Of a DNA stretch of 64,000 nt, positions 9,763-18,915 are shown in pieces; position 1 is the first letter of the stretch, and every line of letters begins with the position of its first letter. Location: NCBI GenBank assembly GCA_026182355.1, contig JAPFBL010001929.1, positions 806,501 through 870,500 of the forward strand, read 5' to 3'. The translations under genes and the position numbers were made by a program. The stretch comes from Hermatobates lingyangjiaoensis (Eukaryota > Arthropoda > Insecta > Hemiptera > Hermatobatidae). A model generated the notes under the pieces. It was not told where the DNA came from. It saw only the letters and a program-made list of their open reading frames with translations, and ran no database searches.

Positions 9763-10529
9763 TGGAGCACCTATTATTATTATTATTATTATTTGAAGGT
9801 GACTATAGCACTGCGACTGAAAAAAAACTATTGTACTTCATCCTTCTGTACTAAAGTACCCCCAGCAGTTAGCTTCAACGCCTCCAAGAAGCTTAGAACT
9901 TTTGCTGGTTCCAGTAGTAAAAGTTTTTCTATGGTTTTGTTGTTGAGTGTCCCAAAGCACCTACCTCTGTGCAGCAAAGTTGCTTTACAGTCAGTCAGCA
10001 GGTGCCACGGTGTTTCTTCCTCTTCTTTGCAGAATCTGCACAAACCGTCATTGATGATGTCCATTCAGGCTCCCTATGTTCCAGGAGAAAGTGACTTCCT
10101 TTCTCCTTCTTCAGGACAGTCTTCTTCGGGTCCTCTGGTGCACTTGTGGGAGGTTGGCTCTTACTAGATAGCGCTTTTGGACCCTCTGCAGAGCACCGGA
10201 TACCGCAGTAAGACTATTTACTCAAGGGGGTCGCCTAGTACCCTTGAGGCTCTGTTCATAATAGAGTAACCCCTGTATCATCCATCCTTCAGCACGGATC
10301 GCATAACACCTTAGATTGAGGCTGGGTTAAAAGGAGGGGATTTGGGGATTAGGAAGGATGTGAAACGAATGTTGTCAGGTCCAGCCCCTGATCACCTTCT
10401 CCTCCTCTTTTGTTTGTCTCTGCATATAGCAGGTTAACAGGGTATCCTCGTGAAGGCCGAAAGTCGGAGTTGAGTATTAGAGGCTATTAGTGGTGCTTAA
10501 TCACTCCATTACTACCCCTTGGAGCACCT
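9763..10529. repeat. 10-bp target-site duplication around a LINE insertion
   Basis: TGGAGCACCT occurs at 9763-9772 and again at 10520-10529, exactly bracketing the LINE copy (9773-10519). Removing the insert and one duplicate restores the PLE reading GAP-KTH, which confirms target-site duplication rather than chance. Confidence 0.85.
9773..10519 (-). mobile_element. I-like LINE, 5'-truncated copy with (TAA)n tail
   Basis: A minus-strand non-LTR retrotransposon copy of 747 bp. Its 3' end is an (AAT)n microsatellite tail (9773-9792). The ORF end (9828-10064, minus) contains the C-terminal zinc-knuckle-like motif CRFCKEEEETPWHLLTDC, with CysX2Cys and a following His and Cys, then ATLLHRGRCFG and LLLEPAKVLSFL. 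The upstream coding frame (10065-10400) holds RVQKR and is broken. CCHC ends followed by a (TAA)n tail are typical of I-clade and related elements (established for the clade; assignment here is inference). A second copy of the same element lies at 36309-36939. Confidence 0.8.
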
Positions 10530-10759
10530 AAGACACACATGGAAAACGAACACGGCATCTGGCTGACTACAAAAATGCTAGTGGAAGGGACTGCAGTTAT
10601 TGGGATGAATAATAACCACCTCAAGTTGCAAATTTTGGAGGCTTTGTTTATCAAAGAAAAATGCCCTGCTTTAAATAGTCAGATTAATGACATGTTTGTT
10701 ATCCCAGTGCAAGGAATATCGATTATAGATTTAAATTCAAGAAACATGATATTTTAGTT

Positions 10760-12760
10760 CACCTACTGAGCGCTAGGAGCGCTTGTGTTGTCTATGTTGA
10801 CTTCCTATTATCACTGTTATCTTTAAGCTATTCGTATCATTGTTTCTGAACTCAAACTCTTTTTATTCGTTTATTTGTTTTATTATTTGTTTATAATATT
10901 AATGTTTATTAAACCTGAAGATAACTTTTCTAACTTTTCAATACTGAATGTATCAAATTGTACAGCATATAAAACAGAACTTCTGTTCGATGTTTTAAAA
11001 ACATCGTATTTCTGTAATAGGCAGATGATTTTTAAAATAAAAAAAGATACATTAATCTAATAATTATTTATATTTATCATAAAAATAAACAAACAAAATA
11101 TCATATTTAATATAAGCTGTTTATACTGGAAAATAAGTTATTTGTTTTTTTGATAAAAGAACGCGACCGGAATAGGTTGGAAAGTGGTGATTTCTGGAGT
11201 GGAGATGTGTAAAGCACCTGTTCAATGCGGACAGGTTATTTTCTCCAGCTCATAAAGGAACAAAAAAAAACACGATCCTTACTTCTTCTGTAAAGTGCTA
11301 ATTATGAGTAACACCTCATTATTTAATCTTTTTTTTTTTATAGTGGATCTTATTTCGTTTTTGAATCCATCAATTATATTAGGTTTAAAAAGGTAAATGG
11401 CTTTGTTCTGTGTTTTGATCATGTGGCTTTTGTAATGATAAATCTCAAAAAAAGAAAGTAAAACAGAACCATCTGGAAGGAAGGATGAAAAAACTTTTCC
11501 TTGTTATTATCAAGTAGGCCTGAATTATTAAAATTAAACCTTTCAACTAGATCTACTGACTGCTAACAAGTATTCTGGTTACTCCAAAGGAAGAACAATA
11601 AATTGCAGTCCTTTAAAAAGGAAACAACCGGTATTACATTAATTTTTTTTTTTTTTTTAGATAAACAACTGATTCTGATCCTATAGAAAGGGAAACAACT
11701 TTTATAATAGATTGTATTCTATTGGAACAATTTTTACCCCATGTGAAGGAATCCTTCAGTATCGTGTAAGAGTGGAAGGAGATGTGAATGCGTCCTTCGA
11801 GTATTGTCAGCCCCTAGTGAAGATGAACAATGTGCGAAACCAGTCAAACGTCTACAACAACTATGCACGAGGTATGGCAGATTTATATAATAACATAGGA
11901 TAAGGAAGTTTATGCTGTAGTGTTAAAAACAAGAATAATACATGTGCTCAATATTCGTGATAAGGTAATTTGAATAATTTCAAAACTTTCGATTTTATAA
12001 GTGCAATGAATCATGAAGGGTAGATGAAATAGATTGGTAGACACTCACCAGGTCATCAGTCGTTAGGACTACCATACTGGCCTAAAGACCTGGGCCCCCC
12101 TCCCCCTCACCCGAAGTGGAAGTGCCCATTGACTCGGGACCAGGTTTTAAACATACCTGGTTTTAAGTCCACCTGCCAAGGGATGGATCTTACCTAATCG
12201 TAAAGGTTGAGGGTCTAGTACCCTCCAGTTGCTTTGCTACAGGGACGTGCAGTTAGGGGAGGAGCCTCACCTGACATATTGAAAACGAAAAAAATGTAAA
12301 ATGATTAAAATAGTTAAATGGAGTTAAATATTCATTCCATTAACACTGTTAAGATATTTTTCAATTAACTTCACCATTTTTAGATTGTTTTTATTCAAAA
12401 TCGCTGGATTTTCACAATTACTGTTGAGATACTTAAAAGAAATGTGCCGTGAGGCCGCCTGCTGTGCTTCTCGATAGATTGTGGAGGGACTGTTACTGTG
12501 GTGGCATGCTCTGCAGTGATACCGTATTTCTATCTGTATGTCGCTATTCAAATATTTAAACACTTTTACTATAATAACAAAATTTCCAATGAACAGTGTT
12601 TTTTTTTTGTTACAATTGGTATATGTGTTGGCACTTTCTTGTGCTAAGTGATAATGAAACTGCTGCGACGAGTCACTAAGTTCTTCTGCCTCATGATAGG
12701 GGATTGTCTGTGACTACACGATTTATATGATGTTCATGGGTACATCATATTTTATACGAA
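10760..12760. other. No gene recognised
   Basis: AT-rich spacer with ORFs under 80 codons. At 12010-12270 there is a G+C-richer block (GACCTGGGCCCCCCTCCCCC and GGTACTAGACC-like words) that may belong to an unidentified repeat. I see no RNA gene or transposon ends. Confidence 0.4.
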
Positions 12761-12766
12761 TATATA

Positions 12767-13527
12767 TCGAGTGCCACGATTGCTTACACTTGACCATAAG
12801 CGCAATCGTGTGACCACTTCAAAAGAGTGTTTAGCGATGTTCAGCCGTAATCCGGACGAATTTTTGCGCCGTTTTGTTACTGTGGACGAAACATGGATCC
12901 ATCACAACACACTAGAGACCAAGGAACAATCAAAACAGTGGGTTGCTGTTGGCGAACGTGGACCAAAGAAAGCCAAACAGAGTCTGTCAGCCAACAAGGT
13001 CATGACCACAGTTTTTTGGGATGCACGTGGTGTCATTCACATTGATTACCTCGAGAAAGGTAAAACGATTACCTGCGAATATTATTCAAAGCTTTTGAAC
13101 AGATTCGACGTTGATTTAAAGAAAAAACGACCGCATTTGGCAAAGAAGAAAGAGCTGTTCCATCAAGAGAATGCACGTGTGCACACTTGCCTAGTCACGA
13201 TGGCCAAAATCCACGAATTGGGATACGAACTGCTACCCCATTCAGCATATTCTCCTGATTTAGCCCCCCGCGACTATTTTCTATTTCCAAACCTAAAGAA
13301 ATGTCTGGGCGGTAAGACATTTGAGTCGAATGAACAAGTCATAACCAAAACAAACGCGTATTTTGAGAGCTTTGAGAAAACGTATTATTTGGAGGGAATA
13401 AAAAAATTAGAAAAACCCTGGACTAAATGTATCGAGCTACAAGGTGATTATGTAGAAAATAAAATGTTTCTTTTTAAATATTGTTTTATTCAAAAATTCA
13501 CGGACTTATCAAACCGTCCTCATAGTA
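12767..13527 (+). pseudogene. mariner transposase, 5'-truncated, second catalytic Asp changed
   Basis: The 253-codon ORF (start 12771) is the catalytic core of an insect-type mariner. It begins VPRLLTLDHKRNRV, so roughly the first 90-100 residues with the DNA-binding helix-turn-helix region are absent (family length about 345 aa). The first catalytic Asp is in VTVDETWIHH and the third in YSPDLAPRDYFLF, giving the DD34D layout. The middle one, normally D in FHQDNAxxHT, is E here (FHQENARVHT), which should abolish or strongly reduce catalysis. The C-terminal EGIKKLE and WTKCIELQGDYVE motifs are intact. The 3' end runs into a recognisable inverted-repeat end, but the 5' inverted repeat is gone. 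An otherwise open frame suggests fairly recent decay or insertion. Confidence 0.95.
13497..13527 (+). repeat. mariner 3' terminal inverted repeat
   Basis: CACGGACTTATCAAACCGTC followed by CTCATAGTA matches the classic mariner terminal repeat (TACGAGGGCGGTTTGATAAG in reverse complement) with two or three changes, and ends at a TA dinucleotide, the expected target site. Confidence 0.85.
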
Positions 13528-14246
13528 TATGATTGCAAATACCATATTGATTCCTTTTTTTTACACTAAAGTACAATAACAGATATACTAAAAAAGATTA
13601 CAATTTCTAACTTATAAAAGCAAATATTTATACGGTATTTATTAACTAGTATAGTTTATGTTTAATAAATTATTAAATAATTTACAGAGCGGTGTTCTCT
13701 ATGCTTTGACAAATTAATGTTCTAATTGATGGAGCCCCGGTGTGGCGCGCAGCTACCTGGGGGAAGCGATCTTGAGCACGCAACGCCTACAATCCTGCCA
13801 GAAGGACAATTTATTCAGCTGCCCTCACGAAACACAGCCGCAGGTAGCCCACTCGGGCACCCCTGTCGGTTAATTTCCACATCTAAACTCCCATAACTAT
13901 TTCCCATGGCTTCAGATTGTCTGGCGTGATCGGATATTGCCTTTGACTACCTGTTATATCCTCCTAAACATAGTTAACAACGCATTAAGCCATTGAAAAA
14001 CATTTCAACTTTGATTAGGTTTTTTGTTATTTTATTTCATTTCCTCTAAACGGAATCACACCAAAGTGTTATATATATTTTGTCTTGACTTATGTTTCTT
14101 AGGCTCTCTGCATCATGACAGATGTTGAAATATCATAATGACTTTTGTGTTTTCTTCCCTGATTTTTCACTGTGGTTTATTTTATTGTATTTATTTTGCA
14201 GAACTGAAAATTATCAAACTGAATCGTTTACAATACTTTCTTATAT

Positions 14247-14250
14247 ATAT

Positions 14251-14293
<43 letters not shown>
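14247..14293. repeat. (TA)n microsatellite
   Basis: Long TA tract forming the left border of a family A inverted dimer. Confidence 0.95.
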
Positions 14294-14296
<3 letters not shown>

Positions 14297-14299
14297 ATG

Positions 14300-14600
14300 T
14301 ATATAGTTCAATGTACATAAAGAAACATAGAGAAATTAAAAACACACACTTACAGTCTCTAGTTTTTGGTTGAACCGTCTTCAGGAGAGATAAGAGAGGG
14401 AAACCAAGCGCACTGGTTCAGAGACGGTTAGAGACTCAACCGTCTCTGAACCAGTGCGCTTGGTTTCCCTCTCTTATCTCTCCTGAAGACGGTTCAAACC
14501 AAAAATTAGAGACTGTAAGTGTGTTCTTTTGATTTCTCCATGTTTTTTTTATCTATATTGAACTGTATTTGTCCATTTCGGACCGTATTTTCATCGAAGA
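14300..14600. repeat. Family A hammerhead unit, inverted dimer
   Basis: Two family A units head to head around the 10-bp spacer TTAGAGACTC. Each arm reads AACCGTCTCTGAACCAGTGC, GCTTGGTTTCCCTCTCTTAT, the HHR remnant, GTAAGTGTGT and a T-rich end. HHR remnants lie at 14357-14386 (minus) and 14477-14513 (plus). Both have CUGAAGA, C, stem II GGUU/AACC and stem I CUCU/AGAG, but CAAA or AAAA in place of GAAA. TA tracts flank both sides (14247-14293, 14601-14643). Confidence 0.75.
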
Positions 14601-14605
14601 AGTAT

Positions 14606-14643
<38 letters not shown>
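14601..14643. repeat. (TA)n microsatellite
   Basis: TA tract with one AA interruption, separating the family A dimer from the next inverted repeat. Confidence 0.95.
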
Positions 14644-14649
<6 letters not shown>

Positions 14650-14876
14650 CCAAACCAGAATGGAAAAAGGAAAACAATAGAAATGGATGATCTGAGGCAT
14701 TTTAATTTATGTTATCATTTATGTTAGCAGACAAAGTAAAAACTGAGAAGCTAACATAAAAGTAACATGTCATTACTTTTATGTTAGCTTCCCAGTTTTT
14801 ATTTTGTCTGCTCTCTGATGACATAAATTAAAACGCCTCGGATCTATTTCTATTGTTTTCTTTTTTCCATTGTGAT
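14650..14876. repeat. Inverted repeat of about 100-bp arms
   Basis: Left arm (about 14651-14756) and right arm (about 14770-14873) share AATGGAAAAARGAAAACAAT, TTTTAATTTATGT, GCAGACAAAR and GAAGCTAACATAAAAGTAA in opposite orientation. CUGAUGA occurs at 14815-14821 in the right arm, but there is no convincing stem II or GAAA after it, so I do not call a ribozyme. By position, next to a TA tract, it fits the other foldback units. Confidence 0.7.
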
Positions 14877-14988
14877 AATGATGATGAGAAATTATCGAAG
14901 TGAGGTTTGCTGATACTTCTCCGGGTTCCTTCCTTTTTTTTGATAAGTTGTCCCAGAGGACTGTTTCATGTATTAAATTATATATATA

Positions 14989-15228
14989 AAACACGATTTC
15001 ACAATAAACATGTGATATAATAATCAATGTTCAAACTGCAATAAGAAATAAGAAAAAAAGGCTAACATCTTTCAACCGTAACAAGCGGTCTTTGCCAGAG
15101 TCAAATCCCAACTAATTTGTTTGGGATTGCGTCAAGGCCCCACTGATGAGTCTTTTTTCCTCATTTCTTATTGTGCTGTAAACATTGATTGTTATTTCAC
15201 ATGTTTATTGTGAAATATTGTTATGTTA
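14989..15228. repeat. Family B hammerhead unit, inverted dimer, decayed
   Basis: Both arms keep the TTTCACAATAAACATGTGA outer ends and the CATTTCTTATTGTG block. The left HHR (15062-15102, minus) has CUGGCAA instead of CUGACGA but keeps stem II GACCG/CGGUU, GAAA and AGAUGU. The right arm lost stem II. Not expected to be active. Confidence 0.65.
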
Positions 15229-15263
15229 ACTTGAGACCAACAACTTACATCCCCCAAAACTGG

Positions 15264-15575
15264 AATATTTTACATCCTCTCTGATGGACTAAGGTTTTCC
15301 ATTTCCTAGATAATAATTTAGGGTCTAGGAGAACATTTGACCTAAAATAGTATAGTATACCTAAAAACGTATATACTATTATCATGACCCAGGCTGGAGT
15401 ACCCAAAAATACTGGAATAAGGTAATCGAGATCAATAGCTTACATGCTCTCTGATGGACTAAGGTTTTCCATTTCCTAGATAATAATTTAGGGTCAAGGG
15501 CAACATTAAACTCATATTGTACTATTGCCATGAACCACTGCTGGAGTAATCCAGAAACACTGGAATAGTATGCTT
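15264..15575. repeat. Direct tandem duplication of about 165 bp
   Basis: CTCTCTGATGGACTAAGGTT, TTCCATTTCCTAGATAATAA and TTTAGGGTC occur at about 15275 and again at about 15449. Downstream both copies read CATGA..C..GCTGGAGTA and ACTGGAATA. The copies have diverged by several substitutions and small gaps. The 99-codon minus-strand ORF (15382-15681) is a by-product of the second copy and its flank. Confidence 0.75.
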
Positions 15576-15895
15576 TGTTATTAAAAATCAAAATTATATC
15601 TCTATTTCCTGTTAATTGAGTACGAATTATAGTTAGAATACAAGATTTTTTTGTGTTAGGAATGTTTGGTTTCTCATTCAAATATTTTTATTGTGATTGG
15701 GTGTAAATGAAGGGTCTTTGGAAATTGCCAAGAGACATAGAGTAGGCTGTTCGTGATGGACAGATGACCCCTGAGGCAGTCGCCTAACCTGACTATTAAC
15801 CAATTAATTTTGTACCAATTTAGTAGATCTGGCTGCCTGAGGGAAGAATAAGGAAAGCACTCCCACGAGATGGCTTTCTTTTTTAGGGAGGAAAA

Positions 15896-16386
15896 CTATG
15901 GCTTTTTTGATTGGATTGTAATGCAAAAAGGGAAGGGAGCTGCAAAAGATGTTTTCTGAGAGAACAAAAGGAGACAATGTGAAAATGTGGACAAGTTTGA
16001 GAGGTGGATGGCGCTATTATAGAGAGGGGAAGAAGAGGCTGCGTTTAGGAGGTCTTTGTCCTCAAAGGGCCCGAGTGTGCCACAAAGGGCCGACACGACG
16101 TTTGACACCATGCTTGTCTTCCCATCTGGCCTCCTGGCCAATTAAATACAGAAAAAAAAGAACACCCCTTATAAAGGGTTACATTCTCAGGGAAGCGGAA
16201 ATTTTTTTTTATTTGTCATTAACCTACGACAGAAGACATATAAGAAGTGAAGCTCCGGAAATATATAATGCCTGGAGAAATAATCTAGTAACACTCAGTG
16301 AATTTCTTGAATATTTTAAGTGTTACTATATCAAGAAAAAAATATCTTTTATACTATACTTATTATTATTTGTCTATAAAAATTAG
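15896..16386 (+). other. Unrecognised ORF pair on opposite strands
   Basis: A 145-codon plus ORF (15949-16386) overlaps an 81-codon minus ORF (15896-16141) in a locally G+C-richer stretch (15940-16150). The plus ORF is rich in Arg and Lys in its first half and then becomes AT-derived (KKKISFILYLLLF). I recognise no domain in either. It could be a relic of an unidentified repeat; I do not support it as a real gene. Confidence 0.2.
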
Positions 16387-16618
16387 TTAAAAAAAATAAA
16401 CTAATGGCAGAATTCCTTTATGTGAAGCTTCCTATAACTTCTTTGGCAAGTTACTTCAGAACGTTTTTATTGTTCTATCGATTTTATGGTAAGTTTTTGT
16501 TGTAAAGCCATAAAATATCAATTTTAAAATATATGATAAAAATTAATAATCAACAATAACTCTTGATATAATATATTAATTAAACATTCAAAATTAACAA
16601 ATATATATTAGATACAAT

Positions 16619-16653
16619 CCTCTAAGGCCTTTCTTTACAACATCATCAGAGAA
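16619..16653 (-). ncRNA. Hammerhead ribozyme, family G, minus arm
   Basis: Minus strand: stem I CUCU, CUGAUGA (16643-16649), extra U, short hairpin GUUGUAAA, GAA, palindrome AGGCCU (16625-16630), cleavage U, then AGAG. The consensus core is complete, but stem II has lost its basal G-C pair (AAA instead of AAC). Confidence 0.7.
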
Positions 16654-16680
16654 ACTAAACTCTTTAGTTTACTTCATTTA

Positions 16681-16716
16681 GCTCTCTGATGATGTTGTAA
16701 CGAAAGACCTTAGAGC
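16681..16716 (+). ncRNA. Hammerhead ribozyme, family G, plus arm, intact core
   Basis: Stem I GCUCU (16681-16685) with AGAGC (16712-16716), CUGAUGA 16686-16692, extra U, stem II GUU/AAC (16694-16696 with 16699-16701), GAA 16702-16704, AGACCU 16705-16710, predicted cleavage after U16711. The palindrome has one mismatch relative to AGGCCU in the other arm, so the two arms could still pair with each other. Confidence 0.8.
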
Positions 16717-16758
16717 ATTGTATCTAATATATATTTGTTTATTATGGTTGTTTAATTC

Positions 16759-16791
<33 letters not shown>

Positions 16792-16797
16792 ATATAT
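16759..16797. repeat. (TA)n microsatellite
   Basis: TA tract with a single TT interruption that separates the family G pair from a minus-strand family A unit. Confidence 0.95.
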
Positions 16798-16799
16798 AA

Positions 16800-16908
16800 A
16801 CTATATTGACACAAAGAACACACAGAAATGAAAAAGAAACTCACTACTATATTTCGATGTCCTCGTCATCAGGAAGATAAAAACGAGTCGCTTGGCAGGC
16901 AGACAACG

Positions 16909-16912
<4 letters not shown>
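16800..16912 (-). repeat. TA-flanked family A hammerhead unit, minus strand
   Basis: A minus-strand unit of about 110 bp lies exactly between (TA)n at 16759-16797 and 16913-16948. It contains an intact-core HHR at 16841-16877 and the typical 3' flank GTGTGTTCTTTGTGTCAATA before TA. No coding sequence. Confidence 0.7.
16841..16877 (-). ncRNA. Hammerhead ribozyme, family A, intact core strings
   Basis: Minus strand: CUGAUGA (16866-16872), extra C, short hairpin GAGGACAUC, GAA (16853-16855), palindrome AUAU (16849-16852), predicted cleavage after A at 16848. Stem II is only two or three pairs and stem I is weak, so activity is uncertain. Confidence 0.65.
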
Positions 16913-16952
<40 letters not shown>

Positions 16953-17124
16953 GTTTTATTAAAAATTATGCCAATTTTAACTTTTGTTCTTTTCCGAGTT
17001 AATTTTTCAAGTTTTCTCACTATGGATTTCCATCTTTCTGGTAAAAATTAACTCAGAAAAGAACAAAAGTTAAAATTGGCATAATTTTTAATAAAACATG
17101 TTTGATTGAAGGTCTGCTCCCAAA

Positions 17125-17125
<1 letters not shown>
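16913..17125. repeat. (TA)n tract and PLE-like inverted repeat
   Basis: After (TA)n at 16913-16948, two 59-bp arms (16949-17007 and 17043-17101) are near-perfect reverse complements: ACATGTTTTATTAAAAATTA and TGCCAATTTTAACTTTTGTT can be read in both. Downstream GGTCTGCTCCCAAAATAC is shared (reverse complement) with 43.92 kb and the arm resembles 18575-18620. It looks like the folded-back terminal sequence of one PLE family, without a visible HHR. Confidence 0.65.

Positions 17126-17217
<92 letters not shown>
17126..17217. repeat. (AC)28 followed by (TA)n
   Basis: A compound microsatellite of 56 bp of AC repeat and 36 bp of TA repeat. The minus-strand ORF across it (CVCVCV then YIYIYI) is pure repeat translation. 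Confidence 0.95.
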
Positions 17218-17219
<2 letters not shown>

Positions 17220-17641
17220 CACTATTTTTCTTTTTTATCAATAATATAAAATATCAAGCTTTGGTCTAGCTTCAATAATACAACACCTTTAAGCCGACGT
17301 TTCGCCTGTATTTGTAGACATCTTCAGGGCTACATCAATATAGAATTTAATTACAATAACATGAAAAGTAATTATATTACATTATTTAATTAATATACAT
17401 AATTATCTTGGTATTTTTCTATTTTAAGGAAGCAACTACATAACGGTTTGTGTTCAAATCAGTTAGTGTGCTGCCCTAGTGACCGTTTTGTGAACCTTCT
17501 ATGTCAGACTTGATAACTCAAAACTACGCTTAAAAAACTCATTAAAACTCGGCTTAAAGGTGTTGTGTTATTGAAGCTAGACGAACCCTCGATAAAAAAG
17601 AAAAATAGTGTTAAATATATGTGGTCGTGATAAGGGAAACA
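17218..17641. repeat. Family D PLE terminal sequence, inverted pair
   Basis: Left arm (17218-17330, minus) and right arm (about 17548-17640, plus) share CTCGGCTTAAAGGTGTTGT, ATTGAAGCTAGA and GATAAAAAAGAAAAATAGTG in opposite orientation. The right arm ends GTGGTCGTGATAAGGGAAAC and then (TA)n, the same end motif seen in other family D copies (TGGTCAAGAAAACA). The HHR is preserved only in the left arm. Confidence 0.65.
17293..17330 (-). ncRNA. Hammerhead ribozyme, family D, intact core
   Basis: Minus strand: GCC, CUGAAGA (17321-17327), extra U, stem II GUCU/AGGC, GAA (17301-17303), palindrome ACGU (17297-17300), predicted cleavage after C (17296), then GGC pairing with GCC as stem I. All consensus bases are present. 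Confidence 0.85.
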
Positions 17642-17853
17642 TGATATATATATATATATATATATATTGAACCTTGATAAAGATATCGACGGTCTCCAAC
17701 CGTCGCTTCGCAAGTGTGCTTGGTGTCCCTATCTCAACCCTCCTGATGACAGTTCAACCGAAAATTGGAGCATTAAGTATGGTCCTATCTTTATTCTGTG
17801 TCTACAGTTTACTGTGAAACGTTTGTTGTCCTTTTTGGATCGTTTTCCTTTTG

Positions 17854-17857
<4 letters not shown>
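17642..17857 (+). repeat. TA-flanked family A hammerhead unit
   Basis: Unit between (TA)n 17642-17667 and (TA)n 17858-17891. It opens with inverted words (GACGGTCTCCAACCGTC), has GTGTGCTTGGTGTCCCTATC as in other family A units, an HHR at 17739-17771, and ends in a T-rich stretch. It is longer at its 3' side than the other copies. Confidence 0.65.
17739..17771 (+). ncRNA. Hammerhead ribozyme, family A, intact core strings
   Basis: CUGAUGA 17743-17749, extra C, stem GUU/AAC with a one- or two-base loop, GAAA 17760-17763, then AUUGGAG. Core strings are intact, but the base of stem II is A/C and the helix III segment is not a perfect palindrome. Confidence 0.65.
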
Positions 17858-17897
<40 letters not shown>

Positions 17898-18110
17898 TTC
17901 ACATAAACACGTGAAACAACAATCAATGATTAAACCACAATAAGAATGGGAAAACAAGACTAAGATCTTTCAATGATAAAGTTTCTGTAAAGTCTCTGAC
18001 GAAGACCGCTTGTTACGGTTGAAAGATCTTAGTCTTGTTTTCCCATTCTTATTGTGGTTTAATCATTGATATATATATATTATATATATATATATTATAT
18101 ATATATATAT
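17858..18110. repeat. Family B hammerhead unit, inverted dimer with (TA)n on both ends
   Basis: (TA)n 17858-17891, left arm 17892-17976 (no HHR 5' half), right arm 17990-18068, (TA)n 18069-18110. Outer ends read TTTCACATAAACACGTGAAA and ATCAATGATTAAACCACAAT. The HHR is in the right arm only. Confidence 0.8.
17992..18034 (+). ncRNA. Hammerhead ribozyme, family B, intact core
   Basis: CUGACGA 17996-18002, extra A, stem II GACCG/CGGUU, GAA 18021-18023, palindrome AGAUCU 18024-18029, predicted cleavage after U18030. The stem I partner GACU has been changed upstream, so stem I is weak. Confidence 0.75.
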
Positions 18111-18253
18111 TTAAATTTTCTACTTACTTTCTTCTTAACCAATTTCTTAGATATCTTTTCCAATTCTCTTATTGTATTTTAAATTCTCGGGGAAATTGGT
18201 ACAATAACTCACCACATGATTCATTGTCCATTTTTGAAAAATATTTATTATTT

Positions 18254-18295
18254 CTAACGTTTTGGTCTACATTTGACCATCTTCAGAGTGATTTT
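18254..18295 (-). ncRNA. Hammerhead ribozyme-like motif, family D, degenerate
   Basis: Minus strand: CACU, CUGAAGA, U, stem II GGUC/GACC with loop AAAUGUA, then AAAACGUUAG. G12 is changed to A. The palindrome ACGU is retained. Confidence 0.6.
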
Positions 18296-18432
18296 TAACC
18301 CAAATATAAATAATATCAGGAAAAATATATAAACAATTGTATCTAATACTTAAATATAACACTTAAATTACATAGTATAAAATACAGCATATAAAGTAAA
18401 CATCTAAACTGGCAGATTGCAATTTCTGTTAT

Positions 18433-18554
18433 ATGTCAGCAGGTGGGTCTTCAGTTTCTTCTGTCCTGTTTAAATTTCCTATTTACGAAGACCTGTTCCT
18501 CAATTATCTCACATGCTTAAACAAAGGCCTGTTTCCCAAATATACGAACTGCTG
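18433..18554 (+). pseudogene. PLE ORF N-terminal fragment ending at (TA)n
   Basis: The reading FPIYEDLFLNYLTCLNKGLF continues PKYTN and then enters (TA)n at 18555. It matches the end of the family E leader segments (CLKEDLLPTYTN), suggesting the N-terminal PLE segment of another family. On the other side of the TA tract a second PLE terminus in opposite orientation begins, so two elements meet at one TA tract. Confidence 0.5.
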
Positions 18555-18573
18555 TATATATATATATATATAT

Positions 18574-18915
18574 GTTCTATTAAAACCTATGCCTATTTCC
18601 ATTTTAACACATTTTTGAATTCGTTTTTCAAATTTTCTGAGCTCTGACTTCTGTTAGTTCGGGACAAGATACATCAGTTCTCCAAAATTTTTATTCGTGT
18701 ACACCGACATGTTTCAGTCTTCTCAAGGATATTATTTACAAATGTAGTTTCACAACTTACTGAAAACTAATACAATTTTAAACCGAAAAACTCAAATAAA
18801 CTATACACAAAGTCAACTGCACTTAATCATAACAACGGAAGTTATCAACAGGTAGTGGCAAGGTGAGGTTTCCCCAGGGTCTTTTCTTTACCTCTCTTTG
18901 ATTAGTTCGTCTTCT
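18574..18915 (-). repeat. PLE 3' terminal region with hammerhead-like remnant
   Basis: Minus-strand sequence between the endonuclease pseudogene and (TA)n at 18555-18573. At 18703-18736 it reads CUUGAGAAGACUGAAACAUG, with GAA and the palindrome ACAUGU followed by CGG. Stem II and most of CUGANGA are lost. The last 50 bp resemble the arms of the 17.0 kb inverted repeat. Confidence 0.55.

Larger units (their letters stand above)
9686..10757 (+). pseudogene. PLE GIY-YIG endonuclease domain, split by a LINE insertion
   Basis: The 5' piece (9686-9772) translates, with one frameshift, as CETLPSRYIGMT then SRRIKLRLSAGAP. The 3' piece (10520-10757) continues APKTHMENEHGIWLTTKML and ends with LQILEALFIKEKCPALNSQ and NDMFVIP. 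This is the C-terminal GIY-YIG nuclease of Penelope-like elements: the YIG, the SRR motif, and the L-EA-hydrophobic-IKE segment are all recognisable and closely match the copy at 62968-63349. The upstream GIY strand and RT are absent. The gap is filled exactly by a LINE flanked by a 10-bp duplication. In an intact element the protein nicks the target for reverse transcription; this copy is dead. Confidence 0.85.
16612..16735. repeat. Family G hammerhead pair, inverted
   Basis: Arms about 16612-16655 (minus) and 16678-16727 (plus) are near-perfect reverse complements, covering TAGATACAAT, the HHR and the stem-I flanks. The loop between them is about 25 bp. A TA tract (16759-16797) follows shortly after. 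Confidence 0.75.

Noticed and set aside
9793..10167. Plus-strand 124-codon ORF at 9793-10167
   Set aside because: It is the antisense shadow of the LINE C-terminal coding region, which has the CCHC-like motif on the minus strand.
14811..14850. CUGAUGA at 14815 as a hammerhead
   Set aside because: No stem II hairpin or GAAA follows; only UUAAAACGCC. It may be a very decayed copy but cannot be supported.
14122..18298. ORFs dominated by IYIYIY (for example 14122-14373, 17053-17241, 17667-17906)
   Set aside because: They are translations of (TA)n or (AC)n tracts with flanking element sequence. No independent coding signal.
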